A stretch of DNA of 64,000 nucleotides from Mesorhizobium huakuii (GTDB lineage Bacteria > Pseudomonadota > Alphaproteobacteria > Rhizobiales > Rhizobiaceae), in assembly GCF_030160235.1 (NCBI RefSeq), contig NZ_BSNY01000053.1:62001-126000 (forward strand). Reading direction: 5' to 3'. The position numbers and the translations under genes are program-made. Each line of letters begins with the position of its first letter. Position 1 is the stretch's first letter. The notes under the pieces were generated by a model. That model ran no database searches. It had not been told where the DNA came from and worked only from the letters and a program-made list of their open reading frames with translations. Of the stretch, positions 34,334 through 43,534 are shown piece after piece.

Positions 34334-35884
34334 TCAGCCCTTGGCAACGGGCAGCGCGACGAACCGGTTGTTGTTGTCGCGGGTGATCTGCATCAGCACC
34401 GCCTTGCGGCCGGACTTCACCGCATCGGTCATCGCCTTGGTGACATCCTCGGTGCCAGCCACTTCATTCGAATTGACCGCGGTGATGATGTCTCCCGGCT
34501 GGATGCCGCGGTCGGCGGCAGCGCTGTCGGGATCGACATCGGTCACCACAAGACCCTTGCCGTTTTCGGACTTGGTGACGGTGAGGCCGAGATCGGCCAG
34601 CGTGTCAGGCTTTGCCGGAGCGGCGGGCTGCTGCTGCTGGTCGTTCGAGGCCTGCTTGTCGCTGGCCGGCAGCTTGCCGAGATCGACCTTGATCGTCTGG
34701 CTCTTGCCGTCGCGCCAGACGGTGACGTCAACCGACTTGCCGGGCGAATAGGCGCCGATCAGGCGGGCGAGTTCCTTCGGCGAGGCAACATCCTTGCCCT
34801 CGACCTGGGTGATGACGTCGCCAGCCGTGATGCCGGCCTTCTTGCCGGGGCCGTCGTCCTGGGCGCTCGACACCAACGCGCCATTGTTGGACTTCAGACC
34901 GAGTGATTCGGCGATGTCGGAGGTCACCGGCTGGATTTCGACGCCGAGCCAGCCACGCTGCACCGCGCCGTTCTTCATCAGATCCTCGACAACCTGCTTG
35001 GCGGTCGAGGCAGGAATGTCGAAGGCGATGCCGACGCTGCCGCCCGAGGGCGAGAAGATCGCCGTGTTGATGCCGACGACCTGGCCATTGAGGTTGAAGG
35101 TCGGGCCGCCCGAATTGCCCCGGTTGACCGAGGCGTCGATCTGGAGGAAATCGTCATAAGGGCCGGCGCCGATATCACGGCCACGCGCCGACACGATGCC
35201 GGCGGTGACGGTGCCGCCGAGGCCGAACGGGTTGCCTACGGCCACGACCCAGTCGCCGACGCGAACCTTGGAATCGTCGGCGAAGTCGACATAGGTGAAC
35301 TTGCCGCCGCCTTCGACCTTGAGCACGGCGAGATCGGTGCGCGGATCGGTGCCGACCAGCTTGGCGTCGAGTTCCTTGCCGTCATTGGTCACCACGGTGA
35401 AGGCAGTGCCCTCTTCGACGACGTGGTTGTTGGTGACGAGGTAGCCGTCCTCGGAGATGAAGAAGCCGGAGCCCTGCGCCACCGGGCGCGGCTGGTCGTT
35501 GCTGCGGTCGCGATGACCGAAGCGGCGGTGGCCTTCATCGTTCTGGCCGCCTTGATCGCCAAAGCCGCGGAATTCCTTGAAGAAGCGGCGCAGTTGCGGA
35601 TTGTTGGGAAGGTTGTCGAAGCCGTCCTGGCCATCGGAGCCATCATCGGCGGTCGGCTGGATCTTGGCCTTGACCTTGACGCTGACCACGGCGGGCGAAA
35701 CGCGCTCGACGACATCGGCGAAGCCTTGCACCTGGGGCGCCTCGACGCGTACGGCATCGGCCAGAACGGGGCTGGTTCCGCTGGTCAGCGCGCCAACGCC
35801 GATCATGCCGGCAACGGCGACGGAAGCGGCGGCAGCCAGGAGACGCTTGCGGGTGCGGGAATATGAATTGGGGGCAATATTCAT
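34334..35884 (-). CDS. degP: Periplasmic serine endoprotease DegP/HtrA (Do family)
   Basis: 516 residues. Signal peptide (KRLLAAAASVAVAGMIGVGALTSG). The trypsin-like domain has the triad His154 (TNNHVV), Asp184 (TDLAVLKV) and Ser258 (NRGNSGGP), followed by two PDZ domains (about 320-410 and 430-510). A Gly/Asp/Arg-rich insert (about 90-130) precedes the histidine. It degrades or chaperones misfolded periplasmic proteins. The ATG at 35884 follows GAGGATACGAGA. It lies just downstream of the ccm operon on the same strand, as remembered for S. meliloti degP1 next to cycHJKL. Confidence 0.95.
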   Translation of the reverse strand: MNIAPNSYSRTRKRLLAAAASVAVAGMIGVGALTSGTSPVLADAVRVEAPQVQGFADVVERVSPAVVSVKVKAKIQPTADDGSDGQDGFDNLPNNPQLRRFFKEFRGFGDQGGQNDEGHRRFGHRDRSNDQPRPVAQGSGFFISEDGYLVTNNHVVEEGTAFTVVTNDGKELDAKLVGTDPRTDLAVLKVEGGGKFTYVDFADDSKVRVGDWVVAVGNPFGLGGTVTAGIVSARGRDIGAGPYDDFLQIDASVNRGNSGGPTFNLNGQVVGINTAIFSPSGGSVGIAFDIPASTAKQVVEDLMKNGAVQRGWLGVEIQPVTSDIAESLGLKSNNGALVSSAQDDGPGKKAGITAGDVITQVEGKDVASPKELARLIGAYSPGKSVDVTVWRDGKSQTIKVDLGKLPASDKQASNDQQQQPAAPAKPDTLADLGLTVTKSENGKGLVVTDVDPDSAAADRGIQPGDIITAVNSNEVAGTEDVTKAMTDAVKSGRKAVLMQITRDNNNRFVALPVAKG

Positions 35885-36018
35885 GGGGTCTCGTATCCTC
35901 TTTCAAAGGGACGCTGCTTGATCGGCATCCTCGGGGAGAGAGAATTAGAGCGGCGCACATTACAGCGCCATTTCCGACACATGAAACTTTGGTAATGTTG
36001 GCGGGGCGGTCGTGGCCG

Positions 36019-36486
36019 TCAGTCGCGGTGCAGGATGGCGTCCAATGCCGCCTGTTCATCGGCGGACAGGGTCTTCGTCGCCGGGGTCCGGCGTGACCGC
36101 GCGGTCAGCACTATGAATACGCCGCCGACCAGCAGCAACAGCACTGGCGTGCCCCAAAGCAGCGCGTTGCGCAGGTCGAAGCGCGGCTTGAGCAGCACGA
36201 ATTCGCCATAGCGCGAAACGACATAATCCATGACCTGCTGGTCGGTGTCGCCAGCGACGAGGCGCTGGCGCACCAGGATGCGCAGGTCGCGGGCGAGGTC
36301 GGCATCGGATTCGTCGATCGACTGATTCTGGCAGACCATGCAGCGCAGGCCTTCCGACAGCGCCCGCGCCCGCGCCTCCAGCGCCGGATCGGCCAGCATC
36401 TCGTCGGGCTTCACCGCCAGCGCCGTGCCGGCAAAGCCGAGCGCCAGCATCAGGACGAGTAGCACGGCGCAGAACCTTGCCTTCAT
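36019..36486 (-). CDS. ccmH: Cytochrome c maturation thiol oxidoreductase CcmH
   Basis: 155 residues (CycL in rhizobia). Signal peptide MKARFCAVLLVLMLALGFAGTALA, then the redox motif LRCMVCQNQS (Cys49, Cys52) that reduces apocytochrome c or its CcmG-bound form. A C-terminal membrane anchor (LLWGTPVLLLLVGGVFIVL) ends in a short cytosolic tail. The start overlaps the ccmF stop (ATGA), so translation is coupled. It is the last gene of the ccmIEFH unit. Confidence 0.95.
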   Translation of the reverse strand: MKARFCAVLLVLMLALGFAGTALAVKPDEMLADPALEARARALSEGLRCMVCQNQSIDESDADLARDLRILVRQRLVAGDTDQQVMDYVVSRYGEFVLLKPRFDLRNALLWGTPVLLLLVGGVFIVLTARSRRTPATKTLSADEQAALDAILHRD

Positions 36487-38468
36487 GGCAGGACCGCTGG
36501 CGCCTCGGCCTGCTTGCGCCGGCGCGAGGGCGCGCCGACACGCAGGCGCCTGTCCATCAGCGACATGGCAGCGCCCGCCATCATCACCAGTCCGCCGCCC
36601 CAGATCAGCGTCACCAGCGGCTTCCACCACAGGCGCACCACGACCGAGCCGTCCTTGGCTTCGTCGCCAAGCGAGATGTAGAGCTGGGAAAGACCGAGGG
36701 TCTTGATGCCGGACTCCGTCGTCGTCGTCTGCCGCACCGGATAGAAACGCTTGGCCGAACTGATTTCGCCGACAGGACTGCCGCTGATACCGATCAGTTC
36801 GAAGCGGCCACGGTCCTCGCTGTAGTTTGGCCCCTGCGCCGGATAAAGCCCGACGAAACGCAGCGTATGGCCTGACAGTTCCACCGTCTCGCCAGCACGC
36901 ATGGTGAGGATCTTCTCGGTGCCGAAGGAGAGCGTGGCGACGATGCCGAGCAAGGTCAGGCCGAGGCCGAGATGCGCCAATGCCGTGCCGAAGACCGAGC
37001 GCGGCAGGCCGGCAAAGCGCCTGAACATGACGGCCGGTGCAACCGATCCGACGCCTGACTTGACGGCGAGGTCGGTGAGCGCACCGGCGACCAGCCAGAC
37101 CGCAAGGCCGATGCCGAGGGCGGCGAACACCGACGCGCCGTCGATAAACAGGCCCGTGACAAGCATTGCCGCCAGCGCCGTGGCGAATGCCGCCATCAGG
37201 CGCTGCGACGCGGCGATGATGTCGCCGCGCTTCCAGGCCAGCAGCGGGCCGAACGGCACGAGGACCAGAAGCGGCAGCATCAAGGGGCCGAAAGTCAGGT
37301 CGAAGAACGGCGCCCCTACCGAGATCTTGTCGCCGGTGAGCGCCTCGAGCGCCAGCGGATAGAGCGTGCCGACGAGCACCGTGGCGGTCGCCGTGGTCAG
37401 GAACAGATTGTTGAGGACGAGCGCGCCTTCACGCGAAATCGGATGGAACAGGCCGCCGGCCGTCAATCGCGAGGCGCGCAGCGCAAACAGCGCCAGTGAG
37501 CCGCCGATGAACAGCGTCAGGATGCAAAGGATGAAGACGCCGCGCGCCGGATCGGTGGCAAAGGCATGCACCGAGGTGAGCACGCCAGAGCGCACCAGGA
37601 AGGTGCCGAGCAGCGACAGCGAGAAGGTGAGGATGGCGAGCAGCAGCGTCCAGATCTTCAGTGCCGAGCGCTTTTCCATGACGATGGCCGAATGCAGCAG
37701 CGCGGTGCCCGCCAGCCACGGCATGAAGGAGGCGTTCTCGACCGGATCCCAGAACCAGAAGCCGCCCCAGCCGAGCTCGTAATAGGCCCAGTACGATCCC
37801 ATGGCGATGCCGCCGGTCAGGAACATCCAGGCGACCAGCGTCCATGGCCGCACCCAGCGCGCCCAGGAGGCGTCGATACGCCCCTCGATCAGGGCGGCGA
37901 CCGAGAAGGAAAAGCAGATGGAGAAGCCGACATAGCCGAGATAGAGCAGTGGCGGATGAATGGCGAGGCCGAGATCCTGCAGGACCGGGTTGAGGTCGCG
38001 ACCCTCGATCGGCGCCGGATTGAGCCGGATGAAAGGATTGGACGTCGCCAGGATGAACAGGAAGAAGGCAGCGCCGATAGCGCCCTGCACGGCCAGCACA
38101 TTGGCGCGCAATGTCGCCGGAAGGTTGGAACCGAAAGCCGCAACGAGAGCACCGAAAAAGGTCAGGATGAGCACCCAGAGCAGCATCGAGCCTTCGTGAT
38201 TGCCCCAGGTTCCGGTGATCTTGTAGATCATCGGCTGCAGCGAATGCGAGTTTTCCCAGACGCTCGCCACGGAGAAATCGGAGTTCGCGTAGGCGCTCGC
38301 CAGCGCGACAAAGGACAGCGCCGTCAGCGCGAAGCCAGTCACCGCCACAGGACCGCCGACAGCCATCAGGCGCTGGTTGTTCAGCCGCGCGCCGAACAGC
38401 GGCACGATCGTCTGCACCAGCGAAAGCGCGAACGCCAGGACCAGGGCGAAATGTCCGGTTTCAACCAT
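36483..38468 (-). CDS. ccmF: Heme lyase subunit CcmF
   Basis: 661 residues (CycK), a polytopic inner-membrane protein that ligates heme to apocytochrome c. Many transmembrane helices are visible and the tryptophan-rich WWD-type heme-handling motif WGGFWFWDPVENASFMPW appears about one third along. The C-terminal periplasmic domain (TVELSGHTLRFVG...) precedes a last helix. Start: ATG 38468 (MVETGHFALV) with GTGAGGGGC upstream, 5 bases after the ccmE stop; a GTG at 38477 overlapping ccmE is less likely. Confidence 0.95.
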   Translation of the reverse strand: MVETGHFALVLAFALSLVQTIVPLFGARLNNQRLMAVGGPVAVTGFALTALSFVALASAYANSDFSVASVWENSHSLQPMIYKITGTWGNHEGSMLLWVLILTFFGALVAAFGSNLPATLRANVLAVQGAIGAAFFLFILATSNPFIRLNPAPIEGRDLNPVLQDLGLAIHPPLLYLGYVGFSICFSFSVAALIEGRIDASWARWVRPWTLVAWMFLTGGIAMGSYWAYYELGWGGFWFWDPVENASFMPWLAGTALLHSAIVMEKRSALKIWTLLLAILTFSLSLLGTFLVRSGVLTSVHAFATDPARGVFILCILTLFIGGSLALFALRASRLTAGGLFHPISREGALVLNNLFLTTATATVLVGTLYPLALEALTGDKISVGAPFFDLTFGPLMLPLLVLVPFGPLLAWKRGDIIAASQRLMAAFATALAAMLVTGLFIDGASVFAALGIGLAVWLVAGALTDLAVKSGVGSVAPAVMFRRFAGLPRSVFGTALAHLGLGLTLLGIVATLSFGTEKILTMRAGETVELSGHTLRFVGLYPAQGPNYSEDRGRFELIGISGSPVGEISSAKRFYPVRQTTTTESGIKTLGLSQLYISLGDEAKDGSVVVRLWWKPLVTLIWGGGLVMMAGAAMSLMDRRLRVGAPSRRRKQAEAPAVLP

Positions 38469-38473
38469 GCCCC

Positions 38474-38917
38474 TCACTCACTCTTGCTCTCCTGCCAGAC
38501 ACCCTTGGCCTTCAGCCCGTCGGCCACTTCCTTGGGCATGTAGCGCTCATCATGCTTGGCAAGCACGCTGTCGGCAACAAAGACGCCGTCCGGGCCGAAA
38601 CTGCCCTCGGTGATGACGCCCTGCTCCTCGCGGAAGAGGTCGGGCAGGATGCCGGTATAGGTGACCTTGACCGATTTGTGCGTGTCGGTGACCGAAAAGC
38701 CGACCGTCGCGCCCTGCCCGCGCTGGATGGTGCCTTTTTCGACCAGACCGCCGAGCCTGATGCGCTGGCCGGGCTGGACACTCGCCGTGGTGAGGTCGGC
38801 CGGCATGTAGAAATAGGAGGCCTTCTGGCCAAGCGCGTAGAAGGTCAGCCCAGTGGCGGCGCCCAGGAAAGTCAATCCGCCTGCTATGACCGACAATCGC
38901 TTCTGCTTGCGTGTCAT
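38474..38917 (-). CDS. ccmE: Heme chaperone CcmE
   Basis: 147 residues (CycJ). An N-terminal signal anchor ([20 protein letters not shown]) is followed by an OB-fold domain. [10 protein letters not shown] contains His122, which covalently carries heme, and Tyr126 of the HxxxY motif. It passes heme to CcmF/CcmH. It sits between ccmI (8-base gap) and ccmF in the conserved order I-E-F-H. The ATG at 38917 gives the normal length; the longer open frame into ccmI is not real. Confidence 0.95.
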   Translation of the reverse strand: MTRKQKRLSVIAGGLTFLGAATGLTFYALGQKASYFYMPADLTTASVQPGQRIRLGGLVEKGTIQRGQGATVGFSVTDTHKSVKVTYTGILPDLFREEQGVITEGSFGPDGVFVADSVLAKHDERYMPKEVADGLKAKGVWQESKSE

Positions 38918-38925
38918 GACACGTT

Positions 38926-40065
38926 CTACTCCGTCGCCGTCAGGCCGAGCGAGGCGGCAAAAGCGGTGAATTTCTTGGCCTCGTCGCTGCCAGCGCCAAA
39001 GACGGCAATGGCACGAGCGAGCGCCTCGCGCGCCTGATCGGCCTTGCCCAGCACGACATAGGAACGAACGAGCCTCATCCATCCTTCCGGGTCACGCGGA
39101 TTTTGCCGCAGTTTTTCGTCGAGGCCGGCGACCATCGTGTTGATCATGGCTTCGCGATCCTGCGGCGACAGGGAAGACGCGGCATCGACATCCGAGGCAT
39201 CTGGACCCTTCGCGGCGGCACCGGAAGCGACTTCGGGGCTGGCGGATTTGGCCAGCGCCTGCTCGACAGCACTGCGCCATGGCGAATCCTGCGGCAAAGT
39301 GCCCAGCATCGCCTGCCAGGCCGTCGCCGCCTCCTTGTTGCGTCCCTCCTGCGCCAAAGCCACGGCCAGGTAGAAGCTGGCTTTCGCGTTGGCCGGATCG
39401 AGCTTCAGCGCCGCCTCGAAGGCATCCTGGGCATCGGCCGAGACAATGCCGCCTGCCGCACCGGCGATTGCCTCGCCGAGGCCGGCCTGGCGAACAGCGC
39501 TGTCGCCGTCGAGACGGATGGCATTGCGGTACGCCGCGACCGCGTCGGAGAACCGCTGCATGCGCAAATAGACCGGGGCCAGCACGTCCCATCCCCTGCC
39601 GTCGGAAGGGTTGGCGGCGAGATGGGCCTCGGCCCGTGCCACCAATTCGTCGACCGAACTGTCGGCCGGATTCTTGGCCAGCCTTGCGCTAAGCGGCTGT
39701 GCCGGCAGGTCAGGCGAGCCGATCTGGCTGTAAACGCCCCAGCTGACCAGCGGCACCGCCAGCACGGCGACGGTCGCGACAAGCCGTACCGTGACCGAGG
39801 CCTGCCCGGCCGATGCCTGGCCAGCCGTATCGGCATTGTCGAGGCGAAGGATGCGGCGCGCGATTTCGGCGCGCGCCTCGGCTGCTTCCGCCGGCTGGAT
39901 CAAGCCGCGCCCGGCGTCGCGGTCAAGCTCGGACAATTGATCGCGATAGACTTCCAGATCGTGATCGCCGCTCGACGACGCGCCTTTGGCTCCCGCGGCC
40001 AGCGGCAGCAGCACCGCCAGGCTCGCGCCCAGCGTCAGTATTGCGGCTATGACCCAGAACAGCAT
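38926..40065 (-). CDS. ccmI: Apocytochrome c chaperone CcmI
   Basis: 379 residues (CycH). Two N-terminal membrane helices ([20 protein letters not shown] and [20 protein letters not shown]) flank a cytosolic loop with [13 protein letters not shown]. The C-terminal periplasmic TPR domain (about 150-375; [33 protein letters not shown]) presents apocytochrome c to the heme lyase. First gene of the ccm operon; the ATG at 40065 starts the conserved MLFW. Upstream lie a 19-bp palindrome and a perfect FNR/FixK-type box. Confidence 0.92.
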   Translation of the reverse strand: MLFWVIAAILTLGASLAVLLPLAAGAKGASSSGDHDLEVYRDQLSELDRDAGRGLIQPAEAAEARAEIARRILRLDNADTAGQASAGQASVTVRLVATVAVLAVPLVSWGVYSQIGSPDLPAQPLSARLAKNPADSSVDELVARAEAHLAANPSDGRGWDVLAPVYLRMQRFSDAVAAYRNAIRLDGDSAVRQAGLGEAIAGAAGGIVSADAQDAFEAALKLDPANAKASFYLAVALAQEGRNKEAATAWQAMLGTLPQDSPWRSAVEQALAKSASPEVASGAAAKGPDASDVDAASSLSPQDREAMINTMVAGLDEKLRQNPRDPEGWMRLVRSYVVLGKADQAREALARAIAVFGAGSDEAKKFTAFAASLGLTATE

Positions 40066-40117
40066 GGTTCTTCCAATAACGACAGAGCCCTGCCCTGCCA
40101 ACTCAGGCATCCTGCGA

Positions 40118-40136
40118 CGCTTTGACGGTCAAAGCG
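40118..40136. promoter_or_regulatory. 19-bp perfect palindrome in the ccmI promoter
   Basis: CGCTTTGACGGTCAAAGCG: 9-bp arms around a single G, 53 bases before the ccmI ATG and 10 bases from the FNR/FixK box. The half-site spacing is wrong for FNR/FixK itself, so it looks like the site of another dimeric regulator or a leader hairpin. Confidence 0.5.
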
Positions 40137-40146
40137 CCTGACGTCC

Positions 40147-40160
40147 TTGATCGACATCAA
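40147..40160 (-). promoter_or_regulatory. FNR/FixK-type box upstream of the ccm operon
   Basis: TTGAT-CGAC-ATCAA, an exact match to the TTGAT-N4-ATCAA consensus of FNR/FixK/FnrN regulators. It is 82 bases upstream of the ccmI ATG. If it acts as a class II activator site centred at -41.5, transcription would start near 40112. Confidence 0.7.
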
Positions 40161-40250
40161 CCGGCCGGATTCCAACCGGAGCCGGCCTGATCCTTGTTTG
40201 TGCATGTCGTTGTCCCAAAACCGCGCGTACGTTTGGGCGACATGCAGATG

Positions 40251-40688
40251 TCAGGTCAGCGGCGTCCAGCTGCCATCGGCATTGCGGCAAGCGGTTCCGC
40301 GCGCCGTCACCCCGGCGCCGCCTGTGAACACCGTCTGCGTGTACTGGCGGCAGTCCTGCGAACCGACGCGATAGGGTTGGGCCGGAACCACCTCGCCATA
40401 GTGCGAAGCCTGATCGCCCTTCCATGCCACCTTCTGACCGCTTGTCGTATATTCGAGCGCCTTGTATTCGGCCTCGAGCGCGCTGCGCTTCTCGGCGTCA
40501 CTGAGGCCATTGCCGATCGAACCGCCGATGAGGCCGCCGTCCATCGCCGAAATGATCGACTTGGTGACCTTGCCGCTTGTCGGAGGCGTCGAGGCCGGTG
40601 TCGGCGTCACGGTTGGGCCCTTGCCGCTCAAGGTGGTGCAGCCGGAGACGGCCAGCAATGCGGAAACAAGCGCGACGCGAATCTTCAT
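40251..40688 (-). CDS. Putative outer-membrane lipoprotein, surface-antigen-like
   Basis: 145 residues. MKIRVALVSALLAVSGCTTL ends in a lipobox (AVSGC), so the mature protein begins at Cys17 and is lipid-anchored. Then follow a Pro/Thr-rich spacer, a glycine-rich segment (AMDGGLIGGSIGNGLSDAEKR) typical of 17-kDa rickettsial surface antigen relatives, and a C-terminal domain with two cysteines (QDCRQYTQT, RGTACRNADGSW) as in the RT0821/Lpp0805 group. Function unknown; probably envelope structure. The start at 40688 has a weak RBS. A CCCAAA...TTTGGG hairpin lies just past the stop (about 40212-40240). Confidence 0.8.
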   Translation of the reverse strand: MKIRVALVSALLAVSGCTTLSGKGPTVTPTPASTPPTSGKVTKSIISAMDGGLIGGSIGNGLSDAEKRSALEAEYKALEYTTSGQKVAWKGDQASHYGEVVPAQPYRVGSQDCRQYTQTVFTGGAGVTARGTACRNADGSWTPLT

Positions 40689-40896
40689 GCCAACAACCGG
40701 TTTTCTTGAGTTGGAGCCTGCCATGGATGCGCCGGGGGCCGCGTCATCGGAGAAGTAGGCGTGGCCATAGTATTGATATTTGTCGGAAATTTGGCCGCTG
40801 CCGGCGAGTTCAGGAGCATTCGGCATTGCTCCGGGATCAATCGATATGCCGCCATAACAAACGCCTTCCATCGCTGTCGGTTGGTCCGGGAAAGCG

Positions 40897-42345
40897 TCAC
40901 TGAAGGCTCCGCAAGCGCACCACTGCCTTCAATCCACCCAGGCCGGACCGTTCGAGCGCGAGAACGCCTCCATACTCGTTGACGAGGTCGGCGACAATGG
41001 CAAGTCCCAGACCTGTTCCCGGTTTTGTCTCATCCAGGCGCCTTCCGCGCTTCAGCGCGTCGCGCGCCTTGTCCTCGGGAATGCCAGGACCGTCGTCGTC
41101 GATGCTGATCTCGAACAGATTGTCGTCCTTGCCGGCCAACGGCGCCACCGTGACCGAGACCGCGCTTTTTGCCCACTTCATCGCGTTTTCAAGAAGGTTG
41201 CCGAGCAGCTCCTCGAGGTCCTCGCGCTCGCCGGCAAAGACGATCTCGGTGGCCGGCAGCGACAGCGACAGGCTGGTCTGCGGGTTGAGCTTCTGCAGCA
41301 CCCGCACCATGCGCTGCACCAGCGGCGTCACCGGCGTGCGGTAGACGACGCTGTCGCGCTGCGCCGCGACGCGGGCGCGCTGCAGATAATGGTCGACCTG
41401 CTTCTGCATCGAGGCGGCCTGCTCGGCGATCAATTGTCCCTTGGCGCCGCCAAGCGCCCGGCCTTCGTTGAGCAGCACCGCAAGCGGCGTCTTCAACGAA
41501 TGGGCGAGATTGCCGACCTGGGTTCGCGAGCGCTCGACGATGCGTTTGTTGTTTTCGATCAACGCGTTGGTTTCGTTGGCTAACGGCTCGATCTCGGCCG
41601 GGAAGCGACCGTCGAGTCGCTGCGCGGTACCTTCGCGCACCATGGCAAGAGCGTTGCGCACCCGGCGCAGCGGCTGCAGGCCGAGCAGGATGGCAATGGC
41701 GTTGATGGCGATCATGCCGACGCCGAACAGGCTGAGATAGGTCAGCAGGCGGCGCTGGAAGGTGGCGATTTCCTGTTCGAGTTCGCTCTGGTTGCCCATC
41801 ACGCGAAAACGCGCGGCGCGGTTCTTGGCGTCGAGCACGAATTCGCTCTCGAACACTTCGAGCTGCTCGCCGTCTATGCCTTCGGCCGAATAGCTGCGCT
41901 GGAAGCTGGCATTGAAAGGCACCTCGGCGACGCTTGGCGACGGGATCTTGCTCGTCATCGACGACGAATGAAGGTCGCCATGCACGCCTTCCGAGGCAGG
42001 CTCGACCGACCAGTACCAACCGGACTTCGGCTCGGAGAAACGGAGGTCGCCAAGGTCCGGGGCGCCGGTGAGCGCACCCGTGTCGGAAATGCCGATGGAG
42101 CCGATCAGGTTGAACAGATGCGCCGAAAGCAGGCTGTCGAAGCCGCGCTCGCTGGCTTGGCGGTAGAGCGTGGTGATCAGGGTGAAAATGACGACAAGGG
42201 TCAGGATCGCCCACACCGTGGAAAAGGCGATCACACGGAACGTCAGCGAACGCGGCCACAAACGCAGCGAAAGCGGCGTCCTTGCGGTTGGTTTGAGCGG
42301 TTCCGAGTTACGCCTCCGGCTCGCGCATGCGGTAGCCCATGCCAC
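40897..42345 (-). CDS. feuQ: Sensor histidine kinase FeuQ
   Basis: About 482 residues. TM1 (VIAFSTVWAILTLVVIFTLI, about 38-57), a periplasmic domain of about 140 residues, TM2 (about 200-222), HAMP, a HisKA variant with VGNLAHSLKTPLAVLL (His282) and HATPase (NLLENAMKWA, DDDGPGIPEDKA, GTGLGLAIVADL). It is PhoQ-like and partners with FeuP just upstream. In S. meliloti, FeuPQ controls cyclic-glucan export, hypo-osmotic adaptation and symbiosis. The start is uncertain: GTG 42345 overlaps feuP by 38 bases, and no ATG occurs before the first membrane helix. Confidence 0.8.
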   Translation of the reverse strand: MAWATACASRRRNSEPLKPTARTPLSLRLWPRSLTFRVIAFSTVWAILTLVVIFTLITTLYRQASERGFDSLLSAHLFNLIGSIGISDTGALTGAPDLGDLRFSEPKSGWYWSVEPASEGVHGDLHSSSMTSKIPSPSVAEVPFNASFQRSYSAEGIDGEQLEVFESEFVLDAKNRAARFRVMGNQSELEQEIATFQRRLLTYLSLFGVGMIAINAIAILLGLQPLRRVRNALAMVREGTAQRLDGRFPAEIEPLANETNALIENNKRIVERSRTQVGNLAHSLKTPLAVLLNEGRALGGAKGQLIAEQAASMQKQVDHYLQRARVAAQRDSVVYRTPVTPLVQRMVRVLQKLNPQTSLSLSLPATEIVFAGEREDLEELLGNLLENAMKWAKSAVSVTVAPLAGKDDNLFEISIDDDGPGIPEDKARDALKRGRRLDETKPGTGLGLAIVADLVNEYGGVLALERSGLGGLKAVVRLRSLQ

Positions 42346-42973
42346 GCACGGTTTCGATCATGTCGATGCCCATCTTCTTGCGCAGCCGCCCGACAAACAC
42401 CTCGATGGTGTTGGAATCGCGGTCGAAATCCTGGTCATAGAGATGCTCGACCAGTTCGGTGCGCGAGACGACCTCGCCCATATGGTGCATCAGATAGGCT
42501 AGCAGGCGGAATTCATGCGAGGTCAGCTTCAGCGGCACGCCGTCGACATCGGCCTTCGAGGCCTTGGTGTCGAGGCGCAGCGGCCCGCAGGTGAGTTCCG
42601 ACGAGGCATGGCCGGCCGCGCGGCGGATCAGCGCCCTGAGCCGCGCCAGCACCTCCTCGATGTGGAACGGCTTGGTGACATAGTCGTCCGCGCCGGCATC
42701 GATGCCCGAGACCTTGTCGCTCCAGCGGTCGCGCGCGGTCAGGATCAGCACCGGCATCTTGCGGCCACCACGGCGCCAGCGCTCGACCACGCTGATGCCG
42801 TCCATCTGCGGCAGGCCGATGTCGAGCACGACGGCGTCGTAAGGTTCGGTGTCGCCGAGGAAATGGCCTTCCTCACCGTCGAAGGCGCGGTCGACGACAT
42901 AGCCGGCGTCGACCAGCGCGTCCGCTATCTGCCGGTTGAGATCCTTGTCATCCTCGACGACGAGTACGCGCAT
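42308..42973 (-). CDS. feuP: Response regulator FeuP
   Basis: 221 residues, OmpR/PhoP type. The receiver (MRVLVVEDDKDLNRQIADAL) has Asp51 in VVLDIGLPQMDG and Lys in VTKPFH. The DNA-binding domain contains LKLTSHEFRLLAYLMHHMG and DRDSNTIEVFVGRLRKK, very close to FeuP of S. meliloti as I remember it. The following kinase gene overlaps its end; the small periplasmic gene upstream (feuN-like) completes the operon. It probably regulates glucan export and envelope genes. Confidence 0.85.
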   Translation of the reverse strand: MRVLVVEDDKDLNRQIADALVDAGYVVDRAFDGEEGHFLGDTEPYDAVVLDIGLPQMDGISVVERWRRGGRKMPVLILTARDRWSDKVSGIDAGADDYVTKPFHIEEVLARLRALIRRAAGHASSELTCGPLRLDTKASKADVDGVPLKLTSHEFRLLAYLMHHMGEVVSRTELVEHLYDQDFDRDSNTIEVFVGRLRKKMGIDMIETVRGMGYRMREPEA

Positions 42974-43063
42974 GCGGAGATCGATACCTTTTGAAGAACT
43001 TGTTCAGATATAGGCCGATTCCGGCGGCCTGGGAAACGTGGCCTTGCAAGATGGAAGATTGGG

Positions 43064-43363
43064 TCAGTTCTGCGGAACGACGATCTCGGAACGGCGCGGA
43101 CGCTGACCGTCCTTGCCAGGCACCAGCACGACGATGACGCAGACCGGCTGGCCACCGCGTGTCGACTGCGAGGCCTTGGCCAGCGTCCCGCCATTCTGTT
43201 CGGCCACCTGCTGGCCGATCGCGTAGCAGTCGGACGCGGCCAGGACGATCGGGCTGGACTGGCCGAGCGCGACCACCGGCATCGCCATCGCCTGCGACGC
43301 CAACAGCCCGGCGGCACAGAGCGCCAGGGTCGCGGTTCGAAAGTGGGAGCGAAGCGTTTTCAT
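43064..43363 (-). CDS. feuN: Small periplasmic protein, likely FeuN
   Basis: 99 residues. The signal peptide (TATLALCAAGLLASQAMA) precedes a mature domain of about 70 residues with two cysteines (SDCYAIGQQ, QPVCVIVVLVPGKDG). It lies 90 bases upstream of feuP on the same strand. In S. meliloti a small exported protein, FeuN, is encoded next to feuP and restrains FeuQ signalling. Position, size and export make this the counterpart; I cannot verify the sequence match. It would act in the periplasm on the FeuQ sensor domain. Confidence 0.65.
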   Translation of the reverse strand: MKTLRSHFRTATLALCAAGLLASQAMAMPVVALGQSSPIVLAASDCYAIGQQVAEQNGGTLAKASQSTRGGQPVCVIVVLVPGKDGQRPRRSEIVVPQN

Positions 43364-43499
43364 GGTCGGCGTTGTAACGCATCGGTGCTGAACGTGAAAT
43401 GAACGGTGATCGATGCGAAAAACATGCCCGCTGCACCCTTGAACGCGATAGCACCGACTGCGATTTCGACGCCCCGATCCGACGAAATCCCGGAGATGC

Positions 43500-43526
43500 C
43501 AATCTGACTCCGTTACAGTCAGATTG
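43500..43526. terminator. Perfect 10-bp hairpin after the DUF3168 gene
   Basis: CAATCTGACT (43500-43509) / AGTCAGATTG (43517-43526) with a 7-base loop, 8 bases past the DUF3168 stop on the minus strand and 136 bases upstream of feuN. No clear U-tract; it is either a terminator or an operator for feuN. Confidence 0.5.
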
Positions 43527-43534
43527 AAAGCGTG

